The notes beneath the pieces were generated by a model. That model did no database searches. It was not told the origin of the DNA and saw nothing but the letters and a program-made list of their open reading frames with translations. This document shows positions 25,234 to 34,500 of a stretch of 64,000 bases of DNA, one piece after another; within the stretch, counting starts at the first letter, position 1, and the number at the start of each line of letters is the position of its first letter. The position numbers and the translations under genes are program-made. This DNA is from Sulfuricurvum sp. (GTDB lineage: Bacteria > Campylobacterota > Campylobacteria > Campylobacterales > Sulfurimonadaceae). The stretch is from contig JAQULP010000005.1 of the NCBI GenBank assembly GCA_028718525.1, positions 45,548 to 109,547 of the forward strand. The letters are read 5' to 3'.

Positions 25234-26643
25234 CTATTTCATTTGATATTCTTCCCACCCTCCCCCTAGAGCTTTGCATAGGGTAACAAAATTTTGTCGT
25301 GTTGCCTCTTCGTTTAGGACTATTTTATTTTCATTAGATAACAATGATTGTCTGAGAATGAGTAGTGGTAAATAGCCTGTTTTACCATTATCATACTCAG
25401 CTTTGCCCAACACTTCTGCTTGAATATATTGTTTCTGTGCACTTACCAAAGCTTTCTCCTCTGCAAGGAGAGTGCGGCGTTCTTTTAGGGCATTTTCCAC
25501 TTCGCTAAAAGCGATAAGGAGCGTTTGTTCATAATGTGCTTGAGCCTCTTTTGTCTGTGCTTTGGCAACATTCACTTGATTTTCAACTCTTCCTGCCGTA
25601 AAAATCGGCAGAGTTACGGAGGGGGCAATCTGCCATACTGATGAAGGAGCTTGTATCAGTTTACTCAGATCTGCACTTTGAAATCCAAACAGACCTGTTA
25701 ATGAAAAAGAGGGGAAATAGTCTGCTTTGGCTACACCTATAGAGGCATTTGCGGCATGCCACGAAGATTCAGCGGCTAAAATATCAGGACGACGTTTTAA
25801 AAGTGTAGAGGGGATACCAGCAGGTACTTCTATGGATGAGACAACGGTATGGTTTTTTTCTATCTCAAATTCTTTGGGGAATTCTCCGATAAGAATCGAA
25901 AGAGCGTTTTCCAAAACCATAATTTTAGCCTCTATAGGTGGGATCATACTGCGCGCTTCATCGGCTGCTGCCCCCGCTTGTAACACATCCTGATACGAAC
26001 CGACCCCTTGATCCCATTTTGCTTGGGCAATAGAGGCAATCTGTTCTGCGAGCGATACGTTGTTATGTCCGTTTTTAAGCAATTTATGCTGAGCCAAAAG
26101 AGAATTGTAGCTCATCACAACATTCGCCGCAATCGATGAGCGTATTAACTGATGATTATACTCACTCGCTAACAGTGACGCCTTTGCTGACTCTTCGGCT
26201 CTTGCAAATTTACCCCAAAAATCTATCTCGAACTGACTCATTGCCATATTTAAACCATAACTCGTTGTATGATCGTTAAAAGTGGATGAGCGATTCGAGG
26301 TCGTAGAAGAGAGTTTTTGACGCGACACCGATCCATTGGCACTGATTTGAGGAAGAAAATTCGATTTCACAATTCCAAATTGTGCCATGAATATCTCATT
26401 TTGAGCAGCGGCAATCGCGATTTCTTTATTTTGATTCAGTCCTTTTTCGACCAAAGCGTTTAATACGGGATCATTTAGCTTTTCCCACCATTTGCTGAGA
26501 ACTTCAACTGAGCTATTTTGTTCTTTATTTTTCCATTCGTTCGGCACATCCACCTTAGGTGGCGTGAAATCAGGCCCAACAGCACAGCCGCTTATCATAG
26601 CGGCTGCTACTGCCCACAATAGCGTACAGAATATTGATTTCAT
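25234..26643 (-). CDS. RND efflux outer-membrane lipoprotein, NodT/OprM type
   Basis: 469 residues. A lipoprotein signal with lipobox MISGC puts the acylated Cys at position 20, followed by CAVGPDFTPPKV, the usual start of NodT-family factors. Two long OEP repeats (PF02321) follow, with the VVMSYNSLLAQ and ASIGVAKADYFPSFSL landmarks. It forms the trimeric outer-membrane channel of a tripartite pump. Its start overlaps the pump gene by four bases, and it is the last gene of the three-gene operon. Confidence 0.92.
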   Translation of the reverse strand: MKSIFCTLLWAVAAAMISGCAVGPDFTPPKVDVPNEWKNKEQNSSVEVLSKWWEKLNDPVLNALVEKGLNQNKEIAIAAAQNEIFMAQFGIVKSNFLPQISANGSVSRQKLSSTTSNRSSTFNDHTTSYGLNMAMSQFEIDFWGKFARAEESAKASLLASEYNHQLIRSSIAANVVMSYNSLLAQHKLLKNGHNNVSLAEQIASIAQAKWDQGVGSYQDVLQAGAAADEARSMIPPIEAKIMVLENALSILIGEFPKEFEIEKNHTVVSSIEVPAGIPSTLLKRRPDILAAESSWHAANASIGVAKADYFPSFSLTGLFGFQSADLSKLIQAPSSVWQIAPSVTLPIFTAGRVENQVNVAKAQTKEAQAHYEQTLLIAFSEVENALKERRTLLAEEKALVSAQKQYIQAEVLGKAEYDNGKTGYLPLLILRQSLLSNENKIVLNEEATRQNFVTLCKALGGGWEEYQMK

Positions 26644-29600
26644 TGTTTTGCCTTAGTGTTTTTAGTGCGTATCTTCTCTCGTAACATTGAGATTTGATAG
26701 TATAAATAGGGGATAAAATATCGCTCTACAAACGTCGCCGCAATCATCCCCCCTAAAATACCGATACCGATGGAATGGCGGCTCTCAGCTCCGGCACCCA
26801 TACTCAGTGCCAGCGGCAATACTCCAAAAACAAAGGCTAACGAGGTCATCATCATCGGACGATACCGTAATTTTGCCGCTGACATCGTTGCATCATAAAC
26901 ACTTTTACCGCTTTTTCGCTCCTCTTCGGCAAATTGAACAACCAAAATCGCATTTTTGGCCGCCAATGCGACGAGCGTCAGTAGGCCGATCTGAAAAAAG
27001 ACATCGTTATTTTGTCCGCTCACCCACAACGCGATATACGCACCGCTCATCCCAAACGGAATTGCCATTATCACCACCAAAGGCAATGTCCACGCCTCAT
27101 ACTGCGCCGCAAGAATTAAAAAGACGACAATAAACGCAAAGATCAATATGTTTTGGGCACGATCTTGTACCTTTATCTGCTGATAAGCGATACCGTCCCA
27201 ACTGGTCGTGATCTGTGGCGGCAAACTCTCTTTGGCCATTTTTTCGATGATCTCAATCGCTTCGCCTGTACTCACACCAGATTTGGGAGTGATGCTGATG
27301 GGAACAGCGAGGATGGTATTGAAATGTTCTATCTTTATCGGTGCTGATTCTTGTCGTATCGTAATCAAAGAGCTCAGCGGTATCATAGCACCCGATGATG
27401 ATCGGACATACCCTCTGCCGATATCGGATGGCTCGCGCCTAAACGACTCATCGGCTTGCATTTTGACCCAATAGGTATTTCCGTCTTTAACAAACTGATT
27501 GACGTTTGAGAGTCCTATCGTATTTTGAATCGTCGAAAAAAGTTCATCCAGTGAGATTCCCAAAATTTTGGCACGTTCTCGATCAACATCAACATATAAA
27601 ATGGGAGAAGAGGGGCGCATAGAACTCGAAACGTTGGAAAATTGCGGCATCTCTTTGAGTTTATCCATAAAATCCTGAGCGTTTTGTGCCAACATACTCA
27701 TATCGCCATCAGGGCTTTGCAACCACAACTGTACTCCACCCGTTTTACTAAGTCCTCGAATAGGAGGGGGAGGATAGCTGTTAAAACTCGCTTCTGTTAT
27801 AGATTCAGTCGCTTTTTTAAATGCTTTTATGATTGATTTTGCACTCAACTCTTCGCTGTTACGTTGATCCCAATGTTCGAGACGTGCAATGATTGTCGCC
27901 GAATTGGGTTCCTGCCCTCCCCCCATAAAATTACTGCCGACAATCGTCACGATATTTTCGACACCTTTGATCGAATGAACCGCTTTTTCAGTTTTTTCAA
28001 CCACTTGATGAGTTCGTTCAATCGTCGATCCTTCAGGAAGGGTAATTACTGTAAAAAAGAATCCCTGATCTTCGATCGGTAAAAACGATTTTTGTAACGT
28101 TGTAGAGAAATGATAAATGACACCAAACACGGAAATATAGAGTAAAAAAGTGATAAAGCTTCGTCGTATCATGGTGGAGGAGAGATGTAAATAACGCGCA
28201 GTCATAGCTTCAAATGTTTCGTTAAAACGGACGAACAATCGTAATGGAGCTTTCTCATGCGGACGCAATAGCAAAGCACCGAGCGCAGGAGAGAGAGTCA
28301 GTGCCACAAATCCCGAAAAAACCACCGATACGGCAATGGTCATCGCAAACTGCTTGTAGAGCTCTCCCGTCATTCCTCCCACAAACGTTGCCGGCACAAA
28401 TACGGCACATAGCACCAAAACAATGGCAATAATGGGGCTGGAGACTTGAGACATCGCTTTGATCGCGGCATCTTTCGCCGATAGGTGCTCGCTTTGGATA
28501 ATACGCTCCATATTTTCAACAACGACGATGGCATCATCCACCACAATACCTATCGCCAAAACCATCCCAAACAGCGTTAGAGTGTTGATTGAATATCCCA
28601 ACAGATACATACCGATAAACGCTCCCATTAAGGATACGGGAACAGCAATGAGGGCAATCAGGCTGGCTCTGAAGCTTTGCAAAAAGAGATAAATAACGGC
28701 AATGACCAGCAATAGTGCTTCGGCGAGGGTTTTTACTACCTCTTTGATTGAAATTTTTACAAATTTGGTCGCATCGTGCGCTATTTTATACTCAATGCCC
28801 GATGGGAATGTTTTAGAGAGCCGTTCCAACTCAGCCGTAACTGCTTCTGCGGTTTGGATGGCATTGGCATCTGATTCAGAATATATCGTTAAAAGAACAG
28901 CTGGCTTGCCGTTAAAACGACCGTAATACTCATAATTACTTGTCCCCAGTTCTACCCGAGCGATATCACTGAGATGAACAACGGTACCATCGGGTTTTGC
29001 ACGTACAATGATCTGTTGAAACTCTTCGACACTCGATAGCCTCCCTTTCGTGGTGAGCATTACCGTCATCTCTTGCGATTTTAGAGGACCTTGCCCCAAA
29101 CGTCCGGGATAGACTTGAATATTTTGCTCATTGATTGCCGCATCAACATCCGACGTACTGACACCCATAGAGGCCATCTTATCGGGATTCAACCAGATAC
29201 GCATGGCATAATCACGCTGTCCAGAAATCGACGCATCCCCCGCACCTGGGAGTCTTTTAATATCATTGATGACATGGGTTGCCACGTAGTTGCTGATTTC
29301 AATATCACTCATCGATTCATCGGGGGAATACAAAGCAGCGATCATCAAGATGTCTTGGGTTTTCTTTTTAACATCAACACCCAACATTTTTACAACACTT
29401 GGGAGTCTGGGTTGAGCGAGATTAACCCTGTTTTGAATATCGGTTAATGCCTTATCGACGTCAGTTCCCACTTCGAATGTACACGTTATCCGTCCACTGC
29501 CTGCCATCCCCGAAGCTGAGGAACTGACATACATCAAATCGGCTGCACCCGCAATCTGTGCTTCGATCGGAGCCAAGACCGTATCCGCTATGGTTTGTGC

Positions 29601-29762
29601 ATCCGCACCGGGATAGGTTATGCTGACACTCACCGTTGGTGGAGTGACTTTCGGAAATTGTGAGATCGGGAGCATCCGTACGGCGGTAAACCCCAACACG
29701 ACAATTAAAATTGCAATGACCCCTGCAAAAATCGGACGATTGATAAAATAACGTGAAAACAT
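26640..29762 (-). CDS. RND multidrug efflux permease, HAE-1 type
   Basis: 1040 residues, the normal length for AcrB-type pumps. The N-terminal MFSRYFINRPIFAGVIAILI, the proton-relay aspartates in VVDDAIVVVENMERI, the Lys in LAAKNAILVVQFAEE and the RYRPMMMTSLAFVFG segment are all present. There are 12 predicted helices and two large periplasmic loops. HAE-1 pumps export hydrophobic or amphiphilic compounds; the substrate cannot be told. It overlaps the adaptor gene by one base and the outer-membrane gene by four. Confidence 0.95.
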   Translation of the reverse strand: MFSRYFINRPIFAGVIAILIVVLGFTAVRMLPISQFPKVTPPTVSVSITYPGADAQTIADTVLAPIEAQIAGAADLMYVSSSASGMAGSGRITCTFEVGTDVDKALTDIQNRVNLAQPRLPSVVKMLGVDVKKKTQDILMIAALYSPDESMSDIEISNYVATHVINDIKRLPGAGDASISGQRDYAMRIWLNPDKMASMGVSTSDVDAAINEQNIQVYPGRLGQGPLKSQEMTVMLTTKGRLSSVEEFQQIIVRAKPDGTVVHLSDIARVELGTSNYEYYGRFNGKPAVLLTIYSESDANAIQTAEAVTAELERLSKTFPSGIEYKIAHDATKFVKISIKEVVKTLAEALLLVIAVIYLFLQSFRASLIALIAVPVSLMGAFIGMYLLGYSINTLTLFGMVLAIGIVVDDAIVVVENMERIIQSEHLSAKDAAIKAMSQVSSPIIAIVLVLCAVFVPATFVGGMTGELYKQFAMTIAVSVVFSGFVALTLSPALGALLLRPHEKAPLRLFVRFNETFEAMTARYLHLSSTMIRRSFITFLLYISVFGVIYHFSTTLQKSFLPIEDQGFFFTVITLPEGSTIERTHQVVEKTEKAVHSIKGVENIVTIVGSNFMGGGQEPNSATIIARLEHWDQRNSEELSAKSIIKAFKKATESITEASFNSYPPPPIRGLSKTGGVQLWLQSPDGDMSMLAQNAQDFMDKLKEMPQFSNVSSSMRPSSPILYVDVDRERAKILGISLDELFSTIQNTIGLSNVNQFVKDGNTYWVKMQADESFRREPSDIGRGYVRSSSGAMIPLSSLITIRQESAPIKIEHFNTILAVPISITPKSGVSTGEAIEIIEKMAKESLPPQITTSWDGIAYQQIKVQDRAQNILIFAFIVVFLILAAQYEAWTLPLVVIMAIPFGMSGAYIALWVSGQNNDVFFQIGLLTLVALAAKNAILVVQFAEEERKSGKSVYDATMSAAKLRYRPMMMTSLAFVFGVLPLALSMGAGAESRHSIGIGILGGMIAATFVERYFIPYLYYQISMLREKIRTKNTKAKQ

Positions 29763-30877
29763 TATTTAGTACTTTGATCAGAAGCTATTTTGACAACTTT
29801 ACCTGCATCAACACGTGCATTCCCCTCACAGACTATCTTCTCACCCTCTTTTAGACCTTCGAGGATTACTACATCGTGGTTGATCCAATTACCGACTTTA
29901 ACGAGACGAGATTCGGCGATTTTTTTAGCACCGACGACATAAACAAAAGTCCCTTTTGGCCCTTGCATCAGTGCTTTGTCAGGGATAACGATTCGCTCTT
30001 GTTTGAGTCCTCGTATCCGAATTTTCATAAACTCTCCGGGTGCTAGTTCCCCTTTTGGGTTGATAATCTCAGCCCTAAGCATTCGAGTCCCTGTCACTGA
30101 ATCCACCGTTGGACTGATAAACGAAATTTTTCCCTTATTAGGATAAATGCTTCCATCAGAGAGGATCACATCCACTACGATCTCGTTGTTCTGTGGATTG
30201 CTTTTTAGATTTTTTATCATCTCCATTGTGGACACGTTAACCGAAAAATCGATGAAGAGTGGGTTAGTTTGATACATCGTCGTTAGAAGACCGTTTTGAG
30301 AGGGGACGATATAACTCCCTTCGTATTGTGTGACTTTATCAGCCCATCCCGATATAGGGGCACTAATCGTTGTGTAACTGAGATTTAATTTTGCTTGCTC
30401 CAGTGCGACTTTTGCTTGATTCACCAATGATCCCTGCGTCCGATCCGCCGTAATCGCAGCATCCAAATCTTGCTGTCCCGAAGCTTTTTGTTCATACAGA
30501 TTACGAACCCGTTTTAAAGTTTGCGCTGTGTTCTCTTTTTTACCGATTTCACTATCCAATGCAGCCTCGACAGAGGCTACGTCAAGCCGAAAAGGTTTTT
30601 GATCGATCGTAAAAAGAGTTTGCCCTGCTTTAACAAAGCTCCCCTCTCGATAATGACGACTTTGAAGATATCCTTCCACACGTGCACGAATTTGAACGGG
30701 ACGGCTGGCAACACTCAGACCAGTAAATTCGACAGGTAATTCGACTTGTTGTTTTGTGAGTGTCATCAAACTAACAACTGCGGGCCGATTCTCTTTATCT
30801 TTTGCGCCGCTATCTTCTTTGCACCCCGAAACTATTAAAATAAATACTATCCCTATAAAGAGCTCTTTTATCCGCAT
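29762..30877 (-). CDS. RND efflux periplasmic adaptor lipoprotein
   Basis: 371 residues. The lipobox IVSGC gives Cys19. It has the membrane-fusion protein order: lipoyl half-motifs (PVQIRARVEGYLQS and LSYTTISAPISGWADKV) around an alpha-helical hairpin (~95-155), then beta-barrel and membrane-proximal domains (LAPGEFMKIRIRG). It couples the permease to the outer-membrane channel. It is the first gene of the operon; the upstream region holds a TGTCAA direct repeat in the same orientation as the genes. Confidence 0.93.
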   Translation of the reverse strand: MRIKELFIGIVFILIVSGCKEDSGAKDKENRPAVVSLMTLTKQQVELPVEFTGLSVASRPVQIRARVEGYLQSRHYREGSFVKAGQTLFTIDQKPFRLDVASVEAALDSEIGKKENTAQTLKRVRNLYEQKASGQQDLDAAITADRTQGSLVNQAKVALEQAKLNLSYTTISAPISGWADKVTQYEGSYIVPSQNGLLTTMYQTNPLFIDFSVNVSTMEMIKNLKSNPQNNEIVVDVILSDGSIYPNKGKISFISPTVDSVTGTRMLRAEIINPKGELAPGEFMKIRIRGLKQERIVIPDKALMQGPKGTFVYVVGAKKIAESRLVKVGNWINHDVVILEGLKEGEKIVCEGNARVDAGKVVKIASDQSTK

Positions 30878-30938
30878 CTATTGTCCTAAATTAATTAAAA
30901 AAATTTAAGTAATGATACCTTGTACATGGTTACGCTAC

Positions 30939-30957
30939 CTTGACAATGTTTTGACAA
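30939..30957 (-). promoter_or_regulatory. Direct-repeat regulator site upstream of the RND operon
   Basis: On the minus strand the sequence reads TTGTCAAAACATTGTCAAG: TGTCAA twice with five bases between, the same half-site and 11-base period as at 17577-17596. It lies ~62 bases before the adaptor start codon. It suggests control of efflux by the regulator at 20121. Confidence 0.5.
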
Positions 30958-31089
30958 ATTCAATAACTGTCTAAAACTACAACTTTATGTCTGCTTTTAT
31001 CGTTTAACAAAATTTTCATCGTTAAACTATTGCGAGCACCATTAGATATTCCAAACCTCGTTATACGCTCAGAAAAAAAGGAATCATCT

Positions 31090-31278
31090 ATGTTCGTTTT
31101 GAACACAAATCAATTGTTGACTGAAACAGATTCTATATCACTTGATTTAAAAACGAAACTTCTTGAAGCTTTGTGGAAACAACAAATCGATAAGCGTATT
31201 GGTGCTATCGAAGGTGGGACAGTATCGCTCATTGATGGAAATGAAGTATTCCAAAAAATCAAAAAACGCTTTGCTTAA
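31090..31278 (+). CDS. Addiction-module antitoxin-like protein (PF09720 type)
   Basis: 62 residues from the ATG at 31090, chosen over an upstream start because AAGGAA lies just in front. LDLKTKLLEALWKQQIDKRI followed by EGGTVSLIDGNEVFQKIKKRF is the pattern of 'addiction module component' antitoxins, which pair with ParE/RelE toxins. The toxin frame that begins on its stop codon (TAATG) breaks after 24 codons. The antitoxin is intact. Confidence 0.7.
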   Translation: MFVLNTNQLLTETDSISLDLKTKLLEALWKQQIDKRIGAIEGGTVSLIDGNEVFQKIKKRFA

Positions 31279-31352
31279 TGACCTTTGGCTTCCATCCTGA
31301 CGCAGAACTCGAATTAAATTTTGATTTTATAAATCAAAGCTTATCCAAATAA
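31278..31352 (+). pseudogene. 5' remnant of a ParE/RelE-type toxin
   Basis: The frame starts on the antitoxin stop (TAATG) and reads MTFGFHPDAELELNFDFINQ, then SLSK and a stop. The first residues fit the N-terminus of ParE toxins ('FHPxAxxEL'). About 70 further residues are missing. Confidence 0.6.
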
Positions 31353-31505
31353 CTGTGAATGAGATCCAATTCGTGTTAACTTTAAAATCTCATCTTCGAT
31401 GCAGTAGATAATCAAAAGATCACCGGAGATATGAAATTCTCGAAAGCTTTCGTAATCACCTATCAACGGGTGATCTTTAAAAGAAAATATTTTATGTAGT
31501 TGACC
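31341..31505 (-). pseudogene. 3' remnant of a YafQ/RelE-type toxin
   Basis: On the minus strand the last ~53 codons of an open frame read FKDHPLIGDYESFREFHI, then LLIIYCIEDEILKLTRIGSHSQLF, the C-terminal half of YafQ-like mRNA interferases ('DH.L.G....FRE.HI...L.IY.......L.R.GSHS.LF'). Upstream in the frame the similarity stops. No antitoxin gene is attached. It overlaps the end of the ParE remnant tail to tail. Confidence 0.65.
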
Positions 31506-31541
31506 TGAAAAAACCAAAAAGTTTGAAGGTATAATACTTAA

Positions 31542-34500
31542 ATGATGAAACAGAATAATACTAATAATGTAAACACAATTTTTCAAATTGTTGGGCTCTC
31601 AGTTACCTATTTTATATTTGGCCGCTTGGGGCTAATGATAGACAATCCATCCGGATACGTTTCTCCAATATGGCCGGCAGCGGGTTTCGCATTAACTGGA
31701 TTACTTTTCTTTGGTTATCGGGTCTGGCTAGGTATATTCATTGGCTCTTTTCTGACGAATCTTCCGATTAGCTCGGGTATTTTTAGCTTTAGTGGTGATA
31801 TCCACTCTTTTGTTATTCCGCTCAGTATCGCTTTTGGATCAACAGTGCAGGCTCTGACCGGTGCCTTCCTTATTAATAGATATCTTGATTTGAACAATGG
31901 ACTGATCAAGACAAAAGATATTGTTTTATTTTACTTACTAGCCGGGTTACTCTCTTGTTTGATCAGCCCATTATGGGGTGTTAATACCTTATTCTTCTCC
32001 GGAATTATTACGGGAAATGATTACGTATTTAGTATACTGACATGGTGGGTCGGCGATACTCTTGGCGTCCTTTTAATTGTTCCATTGATCTTTCTTCTGT
32101 TTGCCGAACCAAAGGCTATCTGGGCACAAAGACGAATTAGCATGGGTTTACCGATGCTGCTGATCCTTATTTTTATTGTCGTGCTTTTTACTATAAGTGC
32201 GAAACAGGAAAATAACCGTATTGAAAGCAGCTTCAAGGAGCAAGCTTTATTAATTGGCAACTCACTTGAAAAGGAATTGGAAAAAAATTCAGAGCTGCTT
32301 TATTCGGTTCATAATTTTCTGAATGTTTCGAAAAACATCGATGGCGATAAATTCAGAATTTTTTTGAACAATTCATTTCAACGTTATTCATCTATCCATG
32401 CCGTTTCATGGAATCAAGTTGTTTACGCACAGCAAAGAAAATCGTATGAAGATAAAATGAAGCTGGAGGGAAGCCCTGATTTTATCATCAAAGAGGGATC
32501 AAAAGAATCAATTACTCCAGCAAAAAAACGTGATAAATACGTATCCGTAACCTATATTGAGCCCTTTGCCGAGAATAAAAATGCTGTCGGATACGATGTA
32601 TATTCCAATGCAGCCAGACGCATTGCATTGGATAGTGCATGCGCATCAGCAAAGTTGACAGCTACCGATCCTATCACTCTGGTGCAAGAGGATGCCAATC
32701 AATCAGGAGTGCTGTTTTTTCTACCTCTTTATCAAAACGCCAAAATACCTTCAACGGTTTTTGAAAGAGAGCGTGAGATTAAAGGATATGTGGTAGGAGT
32801 TTATCGCACTGGCGATCTCTTGCTTGAAGCAGTAAAAAAGTTTCACTTGCATAATGTCGCTATTTCTTTAAGCGATCAAACAGATGCAAATAATACGATG
32901 CCTATGGCAGCGTACGTTTTCGACAACAACGGAAAGATTAACACCATCGATGATTTCAAATCATTCGATAATAGAAATCTTCAATCACGTAATATTATTA
33001 CAATTGGACAAAAAAAATGGGTGTTGACGATATATGCAACTCCTGAGTATATTACTGAACATTTGTCCGTCTTTTCATGGGTTATCCTTACTCTAAGTCT
33101 TTTGTTCGCAATGTTATTACAGCTGTATTTGTTACTTTTGAGTAGCCGTACAATTACACTCAAGAATATAACACAAGAGCTAACAAATGAAATCGAACGG
33201 AGTAAAATCCTGGAAGAAGATTTGAAACATACCAATGAAGATCTGGAGAATCGTGTCAATGAGCGTACTCTCAGTCTGATGGAAAAAAACAAAGAACTTA
33301 TAAAAGCAGAAGAAAAATTCAAAGGTTATTTGGAATTATCCAGCGATGGTATTCATGTCCTGGATGAATATGGAAATATTGTCGAATGCAGCTTGTCGTT
33401 TGCCCAATCGCTTGGTTACAGCTATGAAGAATCTCTCCAGCTTAATGTCAAAGAATGGGAAGCGTTGATCTCTCCTGATATGTTGATTCCGACATTAAAA
33501 GAACTGTTAGTATCACCTAGAACGTTTGATACAAAGCATAAACGTAAAGACGGCACACTCTTCGATGTGCAGGTCAATGCCAAAGGGATCGAGATTGAGG
33601 GACGACATTATCTTTATGCATCTGCCAGAGATGTTTCCGAATTGAGACTTAAAGAGAAAGAAATTATCGAAACCAACATTCGGTTGGATGCTCTATTGCA
33701 GTCCATTCCAGATTTGGTTTGGATGAAAGATGTCGAAGGGAAATATATTACATGCAACAGACGTTTTGAAACATTTTTTGGAGCGACAAAAGAAGAAATT
33801 TTTGGGAAAACCGATTATGATTATGTTTCACAAGAATTAGGTGATTTCTTTCGTGAACATGATAGAAAAGCTATGGAATCAGATATACCTCTTTCCAATT
33901 TAGAAGAGATTCCTTTTGCGTCAGACGGCCATATAGAATATGTTCATACTACAAAAACGGCAGTTAAAGACCAAGATGGGAATATTATTGGTGTTATGGG
34001 GATTGCGCGGGATATCACTGAAGCGACCAAACTCAAAGTGGAAATTCTCAAAGAACGAAATTTTGTCTCTACGATCATCAATAACGCTAATGCGATCATC
34101 GCTGTCATTAATTCAGAAGGTGTAATGATTCGTATTAATGAATTTGGCCAACGTTTTACCGGCTATACGCAGGAAGAGGTTTCAAGCGAACCTTATTTTT
34201 GGTCGAGATTTTTGAATCCGGATGTTCGGCACAAAGTGTTCAGTATCATCGATAAAGCCAAGCAGGGTGAAATTGTAAAAACCTTCCAAAACACATGGAC
34301 TTCAAAAGATGGCGAGGAAAGAATATTTGAATGGTCCAATGCCTTGGTGAACAAAGAAGACGGTACACTCGATTATATCTTCACAATAGGACTCGATATC
34401 AGCGAATCTGAACGAAAGAAAAAAGAGTTCCAGACTATCTTCGAAACCTCAAAAGATGGTCTGGCAATCCTCGATCTGCAAAGTAATTTTGTCGAATTCA

